A stretch of 64,000 bases of DNA from positions 806,001 through 870,000 of the forward strand of contig NZ_JACHJU010000001.1 of NCBI RefSeq assembly GCF_014203795.1. The letters run 5' to 3'. Below are positions 54,986-63,978 of the stretch, one piece after another; position 1 is the stretch's first letter; every line of letters starts with the position of its first letter. Source of the stretch: Streptosporangium album. GTDB taxonomy: Bacteria > Actinomycetota > Actinomycetes > Streptosporangiales > Streptosporangiaceae. The notes below the pieces were generated by a model. The model ran no database searches. It was not told the DNA's origin and saw only the letters and a list, made by a program, of their open reading frames with translations. A program made the translations under genes and the position numbers.

Positions 54986-56735
54986 CCTGAATCCACCGAG
55001 CGTCTTTGAATGATCGTTTCTAAGTTCGATTCCTCCATGAGGGCCGTTTCTCTCGGTGTTCGGCAGGTGGAGTCCTGTTTTCGGGCGTGATGGGGCCGCC
55101 GCTGGCGGGTTCTGCGGCTTGTCCGGGTCATGCGGTTCGGGGCGGTCGGTGGCGGTGTCGCCGGTGGCTGGGTAGGCCGTCAAGGTGCTGGCGGGGTGGT
55201 GCCTGTGAGATGGGATATCAAGCGGCTCGGGCGAGCGGTGGCGAGCGAAGCGCGTCGAAGAGGTTCATCCAGGCGGGCTGCCAGGGCCAGTGGCCGGGCA
55301 GGTGGAGGGTGATATGGCCGCGCCCGTGCCGGGCGAGGCGGGCGGGTACGGCGATGAGGTGGCGGCGCAGAGTGGCTCCACGTGCTCGTGCGCAGCGGGC
55401 TCCGGACAGGCAACCGGCGGCGCGGAGCAGGTTGTGGCTGATCGTGGCCAGTGCCAGCCAGGCGGCGTTGGCCGCGAAATTACCGGAGGGCAGGTGAGCC
55501 AGCGGCCCGGAGATCAGATCGGCGAAGATCTGCTCGATGATCGCGTGATCACGATGCTGTCCTTCGGCCTGGATCAGCTCATACGGAGTGTCGGTGAACA
55601 CGGCGTGGTAGCGATAGCACGGGTGGTGGCCGGGGTCGGTCTGCTCACCCAGTCGTTTGACCCGGCGCACGATCAGGCGAGCGGTTACGGCCTGCCCCTT
55701 CTTGGAGGTGAACGCGGTGTAGCGGGTCTCGGCGACCTCGGCATCGGAGATCCACTGCCCGGATTCCTCGTCCAAGATGGCGTTGGGGTAGCTGATCGGG
55801 GTCCAGGCGCCCTGGGGGATCGCGGCGATCGCCGCCTTGATTTTGGGGTCCATCTTCGCGGTGAAGGAGAACCGGACATCGGCTCGCCGGCAGGCGCCGA
55901 TGACCTTGGCGCTGTAGTAGGCCGCATCGCCTCGGCAGAGCAGGATGCCGGTGGCTCCGGCCTCCCGGGCCGTATTGATCGACTCGGTCACGAAGGTGTC
56001 TGCGCCGCGGGCGGAGTTGGCGGTGCCGCCGCGCAACCGACTGGCGGTGATGACCGGGGCGGCCAGTGGGGTGGACAGGGCCGAGGCGAGCACGTTGAGA
56101 CCGCGGACCCGCAGGCTCTTGCCTTGAATCTTGGTGTGCCCGAACCCGGCGCCCTGTTTGGTCGGCCCGTAAATCCGTTTTTGCATCGAGTCCAGATCGA
56201 GGAACGCCAGCACGTCCACGCCGGGCAGCAGCGGTGTGTGCGCGGCCAGACGGGCCAGCAGGCGGCGGCCGACCTTCCCGATCTGCCGCACGTTGCCCCA
56301 CGTCAGACAGCGCAGAAACGACCCGAGCGTGGAGGGGGCGCGGATCCCGGCAAACAACTTATCCATCCCGCCGTGGCGCAGCACGTCCAGATCATCGATG
56401 CTGTCGGCCCCGGCGATCATCCCGGCCACGATCGAGCCGATTTTCAGCGGGGCATTCACCCCGAGTCGGTCGGCGATGGTCACGTGCTCCTGAGCCAGAC
56501 CGGCCAGGTCACAGCGCTCGGCCAGGCGCATCACCGGCAGCAGGCCTGCGTAGGCGACCGTGTGCTGGTCATCGAAGATCGCATGGGTGTGGGCGGGAGC
56601 GTGAGACAATCGCACTTACGACGTGCCCTCTTGATTCGGCGGCTGGAAGCGTAGAGAACTCCCATCCTGCCAGGTCAGAGGGCATCGTCATGTCTACGGT
56701 CCAGCCCTCACCTGATAACGCTCGGTGGATTCAGG
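54986..56735. mobile_element. IS1380-family insertion sequence
   Basis: 1750 bp. Perfect 18-bp terminal inverted repeats CCTGAATCCACCGAGCGT at 54986-55003 and its complement at 56718-56735, flanked by a 5-bp direct target duplication CTGAG (54981-54985 and 56736-56740). It carries one intact transposase gene. The intact ends and gene suggest recent activity. Confidence 0.93.
55218..56615 (-). CDS. IS1380-family transposase
   Basis: About 465 aa from GTG 56615. DDE-type transposase with LAFLDLDSMQKRIYG (first Asp), ATGILLCRGDAAYYSAKVIGACRRADV (second Asp), and a C-terminal region with QHRDHAIIEQIFADL and WLALATISHNLLRAAG typical of the family. No frameshift or internal stop seen. It should catalyse cut-and-paste movement of the surrounding element. 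Confidence 0.92.
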   Translation of the reverse strand: MRLSHAPAHTHAIFDDQHTVAYAGLLPVMRLAERCDLAGLAQEHVTIADRLGVNAPLKIGSIVAGMIAGADSIDDLDVLRHGGMDKLFAGIRAPSTLGSFLRCLTWGNVRQIGKVGRRLLARLAAHTPLLPGVDVLAFLDLDSMQKRIYGPTKQGAGFGHTKIQGKSLRVRGLNVLASALSTPLAAPVITASRLRGGTANSARGADTFVTESINTAREAGATGILLCRGDAAYYSAKVIGACRRADVRFSFTAKMDPKIKAAIAAIPQGAWTPISYPNAILDEESGQWISDAEVAETRYTAFTSKKGQAVTARLIVRRVKRLGEQTDPGHHPCYRYHAVFTDTPYELIQAEGQHRDHAIIEQIFADLISGPLAHLPSGNFAANAAWLALATISHNLLRAAGCLSGARCARARGATLRRHLIAVPARLARHGRGHITLHLPGHWPWQPAWMNLFDALRSPPLARAA

Positions 56736-57552
56736 CTGAGTGAAGACGCTTCCGATTATAGAAGACCTCGATGTATTTGACAACATCGCGTCGCGCCTTT
56801 TCTCGCGTGGTGAAGATCATACGATTCAGCGACTCGTTCTTCAGTGCACCGAAGAACGATTCCGCCATGGCATTGTCATAACAGACCCCAGTCCGGCCAA
56901 CGGACTGGCGTATTCCCAGTTCCTTGAGTTTCCTGGCGAAGTCATATGAGGTGTAGTTGCTCCCGCGATCGGAATGAAAAATCGCATCAAGGGCGATGCG
57001 CACGTTCGTCGCGGCCATATCGATCGCGGCCTCGATGAGCGACGTCTTGTAGTGATCGGCCATCGCCCAGCCGACGACCGCCTTGGTATGGCAATCGATG
57101 ACGGTCGCCAAATAGAGGAAGCCTTCCCAGGTCGGGATGTAGGTGATGTCCCCGACGAACTTGGTGCCCGGTGCGTCGGCGGTGAAGTCGCGGCGCACCA
57201 GGTCGGGAATGCCGCGGAAGTCGCCCTGCTCGGTGGTGGCCGGCCGCCACGGCTTGGGCTGGCAGGGCACCAGCTCCAGCTCGCGCATCAGCTTGCGGAC
57301 CAGCTCATCGGATACCTGCTCGCCGGTGCGCGCCAACTCGGCGTGGACGCGCCGGTAGCCGTAGGTCTCGTCGCTGTCGGCGAAGATCTTCGTGATCCTC
57401 GCCTTGAGGTGCTCGCGCCGCTGGGCGGTCGCCGAGGCCGGCCGGTCGAGCCATTCGTAAAAACCCGACTTCGACGCTTCCAGCCATTCGCACATCCTGG
57501 AGATCGGGTAGTCGGCCTTCTCCGCGTCGATGAGCTCGTACTTCTCGCTCAC
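56731..57552 (-). pseudogene. IS3-family transposase orfB, 5' part
   Basis: About 273 codons including the HTH_21 segment (ETYGYRRVHAELARTGEQVSDELVRKLM) and an rve integrase core: Asp in FVGDITYIPTWEGF, Asp in FHSDRGSNYTSYDF, Glu in NAMAESFFGALKNE. All three catalytic residues are present, but the gene ends artificially at RLHSA where the IS1380 element begins. The last ~20 residues are encoded at 54916-54985. ATG 57552 overlaps the orfA stop (ATGA), allowing coupling or -1 frameshift fusion. Confidence 0.9.
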
Positions 57553-57839
57553 CGATACTCCGAGGCAAAGTAGGCCGCCGCTTTTCCCAGGAACTCGTTC
57601 TTGCTGCGGAGTTCCCGCACCTCTCTTTCGAGTTCGCGCAGTCGCCCGCGCTCGCCGGTCGTGAGTGGCTCGTCCTCCATCGAGTGTGTCCTTCGATAGG
57701 TGTTCACCCAGTTCCCGAGCGTCGCCTCGTGAATTCCGAGTTCCCGGGCAACCTGAGCGATAGGACGGGGTCCATCCAGGACCATCTTGACCGCCTCATC
57801 CTTGAACTCAGGTGAAAACTTTCTGCGATTCTGCGGCAC
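57549..57839 (-). CDS. IS3-family transposase orfA
   Basis: About 96 aa, GTG start. Helix-turn-helix (FSPEFKDEAVKMVLDGPRPIAQVARELGIHEATLGNWVN) followed by a leucine-zipper segment (LRELEREVRELRSKNEFLGKAAAYF). Standard OrfA; binds the element ends. Apparently intact. Confidence 0.92.
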   Translation of the reverse strand: MPQNRRKFSPEFKDEAVKMVLDGPRPIAQVARELGIHEATLGNWVNTYRRTHSMEDEPLTTGERGRLRELEREVRELRSKNEFLGKAAAYFASEYR

Positions 57840-57987
57840 GTACCTTCCCTTTCCCGATGGCCAAATTTTAGTGGGGCCAATGTCCGGAAGGTTCTGGGCA
57901 CCTCAGTACCGGCGATGGCACCGCCACACCGACAACCAGCACCTATGCGCCGTCGTCGACAGAGGGCCAACGCTGTCTGATCCGAAG

Positions 57988-58500
57988 CTATACACCGGTG
58001 GTGCCGTCGATGCGTTCCCGGAGCAGATCCGCGTGGCCGTTGTGGCGGGCGTATTCCTCGATCATGTGGACATAGATCCAGCGGAGGTTGACGTCCTGCT
58101 CCATGAAGCGGCCAGTGTCGGTCAGAGCACGGTCTGCGCAGAGTTCGCGGGCGCGTGCGATCTCCGCGTGCCAGGTGGCGACGGCGTCGCGCAGGGTGGC
58201 GCCCTCGGCCAGTTCGAAGCCGCCGTCAGGGCCAGACGGGTCGGCCTGAGGATCGTAGATGGGCGGCGCCTGTTCTCCGGCGAACACTCGGCGGAACCAG
58301 TTCCGCTCCACCTCTGCCATGTGCTGGACGAGGCCGGTCAGCGTGAAGCCGGACGGCGGCACGGACGCGACGGCGGCCTGCTCATCGTCCAGGCTCTCGC
58401 ACTTCATGGCGAGGGTGGTGCGGTGAAAATCGAGCCAGCTTTCGAGCGTGGTGCGCTCGTCGACGTTCAGGGGCGGCATGGGGCGTTCGGTGGTACTCAC
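57988..58500 (-). CDS. DinB-superfamily protein (DUF664)
   Basis: About 170 aa four-helix bundle. The conserved His ligands appear in [17 protein letters not shown] and [25 protein letters not shown]. The family includes mycothiol-dependent transferases and many uncharacterised proteins; a thiol-dependent role is possible but unproven. It is an apparently intact cargo or bystander gene between IS3 and IS982 elements. Confidence 0.88.
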   Translation of the reverse strand: MSTTERPMPPLNVDERTTLESWLDFHRTTLAMKCESLDDEQAAVASVPPSGFTLTGLVQHMAEVERNWFRRVFAGEQAPPIYDPQADPSGPDGGFELAEGATLRDAVATWHAEIARARELCADRALTDTGRFMEQDVNLRWIYVHMIEEYARHNGHADLLRERIDGTTGV

Positions 58501-58530
58501 CGGTCGATTATCGCCAGCGGACGAAGCCGT

Positions 58531-59517
58531 AGTCCAAGGGATCTGGTCACGTTCAGTGGTCGTAGGCGATCAGAGATCGTTTGATCGGCTGGCCGGTTTT
58601 GTCGTTGTGCCAGATCGCGGCGGTCAGTGCGAGAATCCGCGCAAGCACGCGGATGACCACCCCGGCAGGCGTGCGACCACCGTGACGCTCCAGGTCAAGC
58701 TGCCCCTTGAAAGTCTGGTTGATCGACTCGATGACTTGACGCAACGGTCTGAACAGCTGTGCTCCGGCCCGATCGGGCTCGCCCTTGCGGGCCGGACGCA
58801 GCAAGGTCAGCTCACGGTCGGCGACAGCCCGCTCGAACGCGCGGCCGTAGTAGTTCCTGTCACCGATGATCGTCTGTTTCGGATGGCCGGCCAGCAGTTC
58901 AGGAGCCTCGTCGAGCATCCCAAGCAGCGTGTCGCGCTCGTCGGCCTTGGCCCCACTCAGCGCGAACGCGACCGGCAGCCCGCCCAGGGTGCACAGTAGA
59001 TGCAGCCGCAACCCCCAGAAATACCGGGAGTGACTGGCGCAGTAGCCGTACTCGGCCCACCCGGCCAGCTCGCTGCGCCGGGCCGTCTCCCTCGACCGGC
59101 CGCACTCCACCGGGGTGGAGTCGATGACCCACACGTCGTCGCTCCACAGCGACGTGTCGGCGGCGAGCATTCTGATCATGCTTAATACCAGGCCGGATGC
59201 CTTGCGTAGTCGCTTGCCGTAGCCCGACTGGCCAGGCAGATACGGGAACATGCCGCTGAGCTGGGCATGGGCGTGGCGTAGCCGGCGCCGCTCGGAGGTG
59301 AAGCCCAGCAGCGCCGACATCACCGCCGGCGTGACCAGTTCAGCGTCACTGAGCTTGGGCGCGATGCCGAACCTCGGACGCCAGGGCGCGAGGTCCGGCG
59401 ATGCCTTCAGCGCGTCATCGATCTTGACGTAGAGTGCCGTTACGAGGGTGTTCAGGTCGTTCGTCACACATCGATACTGAGCACCCTCGCCCTATTTCCG
59501 CAGGGATCCCTTGGACT
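58531..59517. mobile_element. IS982-family insertion sequence
   Basis: About 987 bp. Perfect 13-bp inverted repeats agtccaagggatc (58531-58543) and gatcccttggact (59505-59517) enclose one transposase gene. No convincing target duplication is seen. Length and gene content match the IS982 family. Confidence 0.88.
58553..59467 (-). CDS. IS982-family transposase
   Basis: About 304 aa. N-terminal [19 protein letters not shown], first Asp in [15 protein letters not shown], second Asp in [13 protein letters not shown], Glu in [20 protein letters not shown]. No disruption visible; probably functional. Confidence 0.92.
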   Translation of the reverse strand: MTNDLNTLVTALYVKIDDALKASPDLAPWRPRFGIAPKLSDAELVTPAVMSALLGFTSERRRLRHAHAQLSGMFPYLPGQSGYGKRLRKASGLVLSMIRMLAADTSLWSDDVWVIDSTPVECGRSRETARRSELAGWAEYGYCASHSRYFWGLRLHLLCTLGGLPVAFALSGAKADERDTLLGMLDEAPELLAGHPKQTIIGDRNYYGRAFERAVADRELTLLRPARKGEPDRAGAQLFRPLRQVIESINQTFKGQLDLERHGGRTPAGVVIRVLARILALTAAIWHNDKTGQPIKRSLIAYDH

Positions 59518-59544
59518 CATTCATCTAGGCTCCACTCCACGTCG

Positions 59545-59576
59545 AAGGCCACTTCCCATGATCAGGAAGTGGCCTT
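59545..59576. terminator. 12-bp hairpin with short T-run
   Basis: aaggccacttcc (59545-59556) pairs perfectly with ggaagtggcctt (59565-59576), loop catgatca, followed by ttcg. It stands just beyond the integrase remnant's stop and was probably that gene's terminator. Confidence 0.8.
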
Positions 59577-59604
59577 TTCGATCTTGTACAGCTGCAAAAT
59601 ACAG

Positions 59605-59768
59605 CTACGAGTCCAGCCGATCGCCGAGCTTCTTGAGGGCCTTGCGTGTCTCCTCCGATGGGACCTCGCTGTAGATGTTCATGGTCACCGAGATCTGGGA
59701 GTGCCTGAGGATCTGCATGGCCGCGCGCGGGTGGACGTCGAGGGCCACGAGCAGGGACGCGCAGGTCT
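59605..59768 (-). pseudogene. C-terminal remnant of a tyrosine integrase
   Basis: Encodes TCASLLVALDVHPRAAMQILRHSQISVTMNIYSEV and the end GDRLDS, stop TAG at 59605-59607. This is the HxxR...Tyr end of phage-type tyrosine recombinases, with Tyr in NIYSEV. Everything upstream is replaced by a fragment of another gene. The element that carried it is no longer recognisable. Confidence 0.85.
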
Positions 59769-59905
59769 TTAGTGAAGTAGTCGGTGACCCCGGCCAGCCG
59801 CCATATGCCGCCGCTGGTGGTCTCGTACTCGGAGAAGTCCAGTTGCCCCACCTGGTTGGGGCCGTCCGGCGGCTCGGCGTTGCGGGCCTTGGCCGGCTCC
59901 CGACG
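59768..59905 (-). pseudogene. Fragment of an rve-type transposase
   Basis: In a frame different from the integrase remnant: EPAKARNAEPPDGPNQVGQLDFSEYETTSGGIWRLAGVTDYFTK. This is the start of an integrase-core (rve) catalytic domain with the first catalytic Asp in QLDFSEYE. It is joined abruptly to the integrase fragment near 59768, so two elements recombined or deleted here. Confidence 0.7.
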
Positions 59906-59940
59906 TTCACGGCCCGGCCCTGCCCAGCCAAAGTGAAACC

Positions 59941-59968
59941 TTGACTATCCAAGGCATCCACATATAAA
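59941..59968 (+). promoter_or_regulatory. Consensus-like housekeeping promoter
   Basis: TTGACT (59941-59946) and TATAAA (59963-59968) with a 16-base spacer, in a local AT-rich stretch. This is very close to the HrdB/sigma70 consensus and rare in this GC-rich DNA. It would start transcription roughly 100 bases before the SGNH gene at 60075. Confidence 0.7.
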
Positions 59969-60074
59969 CAAATGAGAAACCACGTAAATCAGTAGTGAAC
60001 CCACATGGCTTAGCCGGCGTCCCCAGCGTTCCCGCCGTCGGGAGTCCCTCGTCCCCACCGAAAGGGGCAGTCCT

Positions 60075-63000
60075 ATGAGGTTCTTAACGATCATCCTGAT
60101 CGCCGCAGTGATGATCGCGACCGGTGGGACGAGCCCCGCTGCGGCCGCGGGAAGAACGACGTCGTTATGCGCACGTCCGCCCTCTCTCGTGACCGCAGTC
60201 AAGATCAGCTGCGGTGCCGCCTGGGGAGGACAGGTGGGCGCGCTCGCCGTCGCCGCTGAGGATGTGGTGATCAGCGTCGACAACGAAGGCATCGATCCCG
60301 CGATGGTGGAGCGGATGATCGAGCTTAAGGGGTTGGATCAGGGGCTCCTGAGCGACGTCATCAGGAACACCATCGAGACCTACGCCCTGGGCCCCCCGGA
60401 TCCCGACATCCGCTGGTTCGACTTCGACGGCACCATCGTGAACGCGAACGGCGAGCTGGCGATCGTCATCCCCCAGGAGGATGTCCAGGCCGAGATGGAA
60501 GATTGGGTGATCACGACCGTCGCCGGGACCATCGGGCAGTTTGCCGGGCTCACGGCGGGTGCGATCTGCCTGGCGACCTTCGCTGTCGGCGCCGCCGCGG
60601 CCGGCCCCGTGTGCGGGGCCGTCTTCGGTTTCACGAACGCGTTCGTGTGGAACCTGTTGAGTTCGGTGCTCAGCGGTAAGGACCCGGGCGACGGCAAGGT
60701 CCTGCTAGCAGCGCTCTGTACCGGAGTCGTCGCCGCCGCCGGCGGTGCAGTATGGGGCAACGCCCTGGCACCGTGGGTGGCCGAACGCGCGCAACCCATG
60801 CTCATTCGGCTGGGCAAAATCGTCGTCGACGCCGCCCGCTCCCTCGCTTGGTGGCTCGGGGATGCGGTGATGTCCGCCGGTGTCTGGGTGGCCGCGCAGC
60901 TGGTCATTCTGGGCCGGGTCATCTACCCCATGATGGTTGAGGCGGCTCGGCGCCTCGGCTACCCCACTCCCGCCTCGAATATGCGCATCATGCCGCTGGG
61001 CGATTCGATCACCCAGGGGATGGGCAGCCCGACGCGGTCGAGTTACCGGGCCGAGCTGTGGGAGGGGTTGGATCCGGTCACCGACGTGATGAACTTCGTG
61101 GGCACCCAGAAAAGCGGCAACGTGCCCGACAACGACCACGAAGGCCATATCGGGTGGCGTATCGACCAGATCGCTGCGGTCGCCGAGTGCGCGCTGCCGT
61201 ACTACCGGCCCAATGTCGTGACCCTGCACGCCGGCACCAACGACATGAACCAGAACTACGCCGTGGAGACGGCGCCGCAGCGGCTGGTCCAGCTGGTCGA
61301 GCGGATACTCGCGCTCTCGCCGGGGGTGACGGTGCTGGTCGCGACCCTGGTGCCGTCCACCAAGTCCGATGTGGGCCCGCGCATCCAGGAGTACAACCGG
61401 CGCATCATCCCGCTGATCCAGCAGCTGCGTGACCAGGGCAAGCGGGTGCGCCTGGCCGACATGAGCGCGGTGACCACCGCCGACCTGTACGACCAGCTCC
61501 ACCCCAACGACACGGGGTACCGCAAGATGGGGGAGTCGTTCACCCTCGCCGTCAACCAGGCCGCGGCCGGTGGGCTGATCGTGCCGGTGTCCGGCGGGCA
61601 GGAGGGGCAGAACCCGTGTGTCGGGCAGGTGGTCCCCGTGACGTGGGAGAACTGGGGGCGGATCGCCCCCGGGGTGGGCCCCGGCATCTCGCGGGACCAG
61701 GTGCAGTTCGCCGACGTCAACGGTGACGGCCGCGACGACTTCCTCACCGTGGACGCCGAAGGGCGCGTGCAGGCCCACCTCAGCGTCAATGGAACCTTCA
61801 CTTCCTGGGGTGAGATCGCCCCCGGGGTCGGCGTTCCGGGCAGTCGGGTCCGCTTCGCCGACGTCAACGGCGACGGCCGCGACGACTATCTGATCGTGGC
61901 GGAGAACGGCGCCGTGGCGGCCTGGCTGAACACGCCCGGCGGCGGTGGCCGGCCGTCGTGGTCCCTGTGGGGTCCGGAGCCCTGGTACTCCGCTGGCCTG
62001 ATCGCCACTGGCGTCGGCGCGCCCGACAGCCAGGTCCGTTTCGCCGACGTCAACGGCGACCGCCGCGCGGACTATCTCGTCCTGGCCGACGACGGGTCCG
62101 TACGCGCCTGGCTGAACACCCCTGGCAGTGGCGGCCGGCCGTCGTGGAGTTCTCTGGGGCAGATCGCCGCCGGCACGGGGTCGCCGGGCTCGCACGTGCG
62201 CTTCGCCGACACCGACAAGGATGGCCGGGACGACTACCTCGTCGTGGGCGACGACGGTTCCATCACCGCCTGGCGGAACGCGCCGGGCAACGGTGGCGTA
62301 CCGTCCTGGTCCTCCCTGGGCCGGATCGCGACAGGGGTGGAGGGGGGCTCCCGCGACGCGGTGCGCCTGGCCGACTTCGACGGCGACGGCGACGCCGACT
62401 ACCTCGCCGTGGACGAGGACGGGGGCGTGCGCCTCTGGCTCTACGGCGGCCCTGGCTCCTGGGCTTCCCAGGGTGCCGTGCTCGCCGGTCAATCCGGGGC
62501 GAAGGTACGGTTCGCGCAGATCGAGGGCGACGCCCGGCAGGACTACCTGATCGTGGCGGACGACGGGTCCGTACGCGCCTGGGTGAACACGCCCGGAAAC
62601 GGCGGCAAGCCCTCCTGGCAGAGCCTGGGGATGATCGCGCCGGGAGTGGGTGCGTCCGGCGACCGCGTCCAGCTCGCCGACATCAACGCCGACGGCCGCG
62701 ACGACTACCTCGTGGTGCAGGACAACGCATCGGTGTCAGCCTGGCTGAACACGCCCGGAAACGGCGGCAAGCCCTCCTGGCAGAGCCTGGGGGTGATCGC
62801 GCCCAGGGTGCAGGGCGTCACCGGGGACATGGTCCGGTTCGCCGACTACGACGGCGACGGCCGTGACGACTATCTCGTGGTCTCCGACAGCGGCGCCGTG
62901 CGTGCCTGGCGGAACACCCCTGGGAACAACGGCATCCCTTCTTGGTCTGCCCGCGAAGTCCTCGCCGCCGGAGTCGACGGCGCCACCCGCGACAAGCTCC

Positions 63001-63257
63001 GCTTCGCCGACATCGACGCCGACGGCCGCGACGACTACCTCATTGTCCAGGACAACGGAGTGGTGCTGGCCTGGGTGAACAACGGTGGCGAAGGGTCCGG
63101 CGGCTGGATCAACCAGGGGACGTTCGCGTCCGGAGTCAGTGGCGCCACCCGCGACAAGCTCCGCTTCGCCGACGTCAACGGCGACAGCCGGGCCGACTAC
63201 CTGATGGTGTCGGAGAGTTCGGCGGTGGATGCCTGGCTGAACCGGGCCGGGGCCTGA
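60075..63257 (+). CDS. Large secreted SGNH hydrolase with FG-GAP/VCBS-like repeats
   Basis: About 1060 aa. Signal peptide residues 1-25 (AAAA cleavage region). Residues ~30-300 are an unrecognised domain with a glycine-rich hydrophobic stretch (~145-200) and paired cysteines. Residues ~303-495 are an SGNH/GDSL hydrolase: MPLGDSITQG with Ser311, GTND with Asn389, and DQLHPND with Asp473/His476. From ~515 to the end are ten repeats of the form VRFADVNGDGRDDYL, the calcium-binding DxDxDG blade of FG-GAP/VCBS propellers. A secreted esterase with a binding propeller is likely, for polysaccharide or lipid. It has its own promoter amid IS debris and may be acquired. Confidence 0.87.
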   Translation: MRFLTIILIAAVMIATGGTSPAAAAGRTTSLCARPPSLVTAVKISCGAAWGGQVGALAVAAEDVVISVDNEGIDPAMVERMIELKGLDQGLLSDVIRNTIETYALGPPDPDIRWFDFDGTIVNANGELAIVIPQEDVQAEMEDWVITTVAGTIGQFAGLTAGAICLATFAVGAAAAGPVCGAVFGFTNAFVWNLLSSVLSGKDPGDGKVLLAALCTGVVAAAGGAVWGNALAPWVAERAQPMLIRLGKIVVDAARSLAWWLGDAVMSAGVWVAAQLVILGRVIYPMMVEAARRLGYPTPASNMRIMPLGDSITQGMGSPTRSSYRAELWEGLDPVTDVMNFVGTQKSGNVPDNDHEGHIGWRIDQIAAVAECALPYYRPNVVTLHAGTNDMNQNYAVETAPQRLVQLVERILALSPGVTVLVATLVPSTKSDVGPRIQEYNRRIIPLIQQLRDQGKRVRLADMSAVTTADLYDQLHPNDTGYRKMGESFTLAVNQAAAGGLIVPVSGGQEGQNPCVGQVVPVTWENWGRIAPGVGPGISRDQVQFADVNGDGRDDFLTVDAEGRVQAHLSVNGTFTSWGEIAPGVGVPGSRVRFADVNGDGRDDYLIVAENGAVAAWLNTPGGGGRPSWSLWGPEPWYSAGLIATGVGAPDSQVRFADVNGDRRADYLVLADDGSVRAWLNTPGSGGRPSWSSLGQIAAGTGSPGSHVRFADTDKDGRDDYLVVGDDGSITAWRNAPGNGGVPSWSSLGRIATGVEGGSRDAVRLADFDGDGDADYLAVDEDGGVRLWLYGGPGSWASQGAVLAGQSGAKVRFAQIEGDARQDYLIVADDGSVRAWVNTPGNGGKPSWQSLGMIAPGVGASGDRVQLADINADGRDDYLVVQDNASVSAWLNTPGNGGKPSWQSLGVIAPRVQGVTGDMVRFADYDGDGRDDYLVVSDSGAVRAWRNTPGNNGIPSWSAREVLAAGVDGATRDKLRFADIDADGRDDYLIVQDNGVVLAWVNNGGEGSGGWINQGTFASGVSGATRDKLRFADVNGDSRADYLMVSESSAVDAWLNRAGA
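62584..62802. repeat. 162-bp-period direct repeat within the FG-GAP region
   Basis: A ~57-bp stretch from tgaacacgcccggaaacggc (62584) to the segment ending tgatcgcgcc recurs at 62746-62802 with one visible difference. The offset is 162 bp, 54 codons, which is the length of one propeller repeat. This points to blade duplication or recombination within the gene. Confidence 0.8.
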
Positions 63258-63320
63258 TCGCCGTACGTGCGTGCCGACGGGGGCTCCCCGTCCGTGCCGG
63301 GGTGGAGGCTCGGCCACCGC

Positions 63321-63416
63321 GACCGGCAAGACACGGGCCGACATCCCTTCCGATCGGGGATCCCGGCGGATCGCTGCGAACAACTCGGCCTTGCCCTTGT
63401 TCTGGTGCCAATCCAC
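63321..63416 (-). pseudogene. 5' fragment of an IS21-type transposase (istA)
   Basis: From GTG 63416 about 32 codons read DWHQNKGKAELFAAIRRDPRSEGMSARVL, the start of IS21-family IstA proteins (helix-turn-helix region). The sequence then loses similarity. A small truncated remnant. Confidence 0.6.
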
Positions 63417-63502
63417 GCCTACATAGCCAGTTGGGCCCGCTCAACGGTCCATCTCCTTGCACGACTGGCTGGCCGCGCACGCGGTCACGCCCGTCGCCTA
63501 TG

Positions 63503-63978
63503 GTCGAGGAGTTGCTGCGCTACGAACCACCGGTGCAGATGCTGACCGGCCGCAGTACGCTGGCCGACATCGACCTTGCCGGCACCACCATTCCCAAAGG
63601 CGCACCACTCGCGCTGGTGCTCGGCGACCGCGACCCCGACCGCTTCCCTGATCCGGACCGCTTCGACCCCGACCGCTTCCCTGATCCGGACCGCTTCGAC
63701 CCCGACCGCACCGACAACCAGCACCTCGGCTTCGGCAGCGGCATCCACTACTGCTACAGGCCCCGCTCGCCCGGGTCGAGGCGCAGGTCGCGTTGTCCGC
63801 GCTGGCCCGCCGACTGGTGTAACCCCGGCTGGTCACCGACCCGCCACCGTACCGGCCCAGCCCAGCCCTGCGCGGCCCCCGCCACCTCTTCGTCGACATC
63901 GACGCCATCGCCCCGGCAGCCGAGGCAGCGATCGGGGTGCAGCCCCGCGAACGGGTGCCGCGACCGGCCCACGGATAG
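63503..63978 (+). pseudogene. C-terminal remnant of a cytochrome P450
   Basis: The first frame reads VEELLRYEPPVQMLTGRSTLADIDLAGTTIPKGAPLALVLG (K-helix ExxR and following), then DPDRFDPDR, then the haem-binding FGSGIHYC with Cys codon 63752-63754. One or two bases after it a 1-base loss shifts the frame. The natural continuation PLARVEAQVALSALARRL is found in the +1 frame, with a stop at 63820-63822. The P450 N-terminus is missing. Related text continues to 63978. A 33-bp tandem duplication also disrupts the segment before the haem loop. Confidence 0.88.
63632..63697. repeat. Perfect 33-bp tandem duplication in the P450 remnant
   Basis: Bases 63632-63664 are repeated exactly at 63665-63697, with a partial third copy to 63709. 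It duplicates the codons for DPDRFPDPDRF. In-frame, so neutral to the reading frame, but it lies next to the frameshift. Confidence 0.9.

Larger units (their letters stand above)
54890..57889. mobile_element. IS3-family element, interrupted by an IS1380-family element
   Basis: orfA (57549-57839) and orfB (57552 downwards, finishing at 54916) are minus-strand IS3-family transposase genes. Candidate outer ends are ttcggaca near 54891 and tgtccggaa at 57881-57889, imperfect inverted copies. Without the 1750-bp inner element and one CTGAG target copy the element would be about 1.25 kb, normal for IS3. Exact ends and target duplication are not certain. Confidence 0.75.

Noticed and set aside
60075..63257. 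RTX or contact-dependent toxin
   Set aside because: The repeats are FG-GAP/VCBS-like propeller blades rather than GGxGxDxxx RTX nonapeptides, and no toxin C-terminal domain is present.
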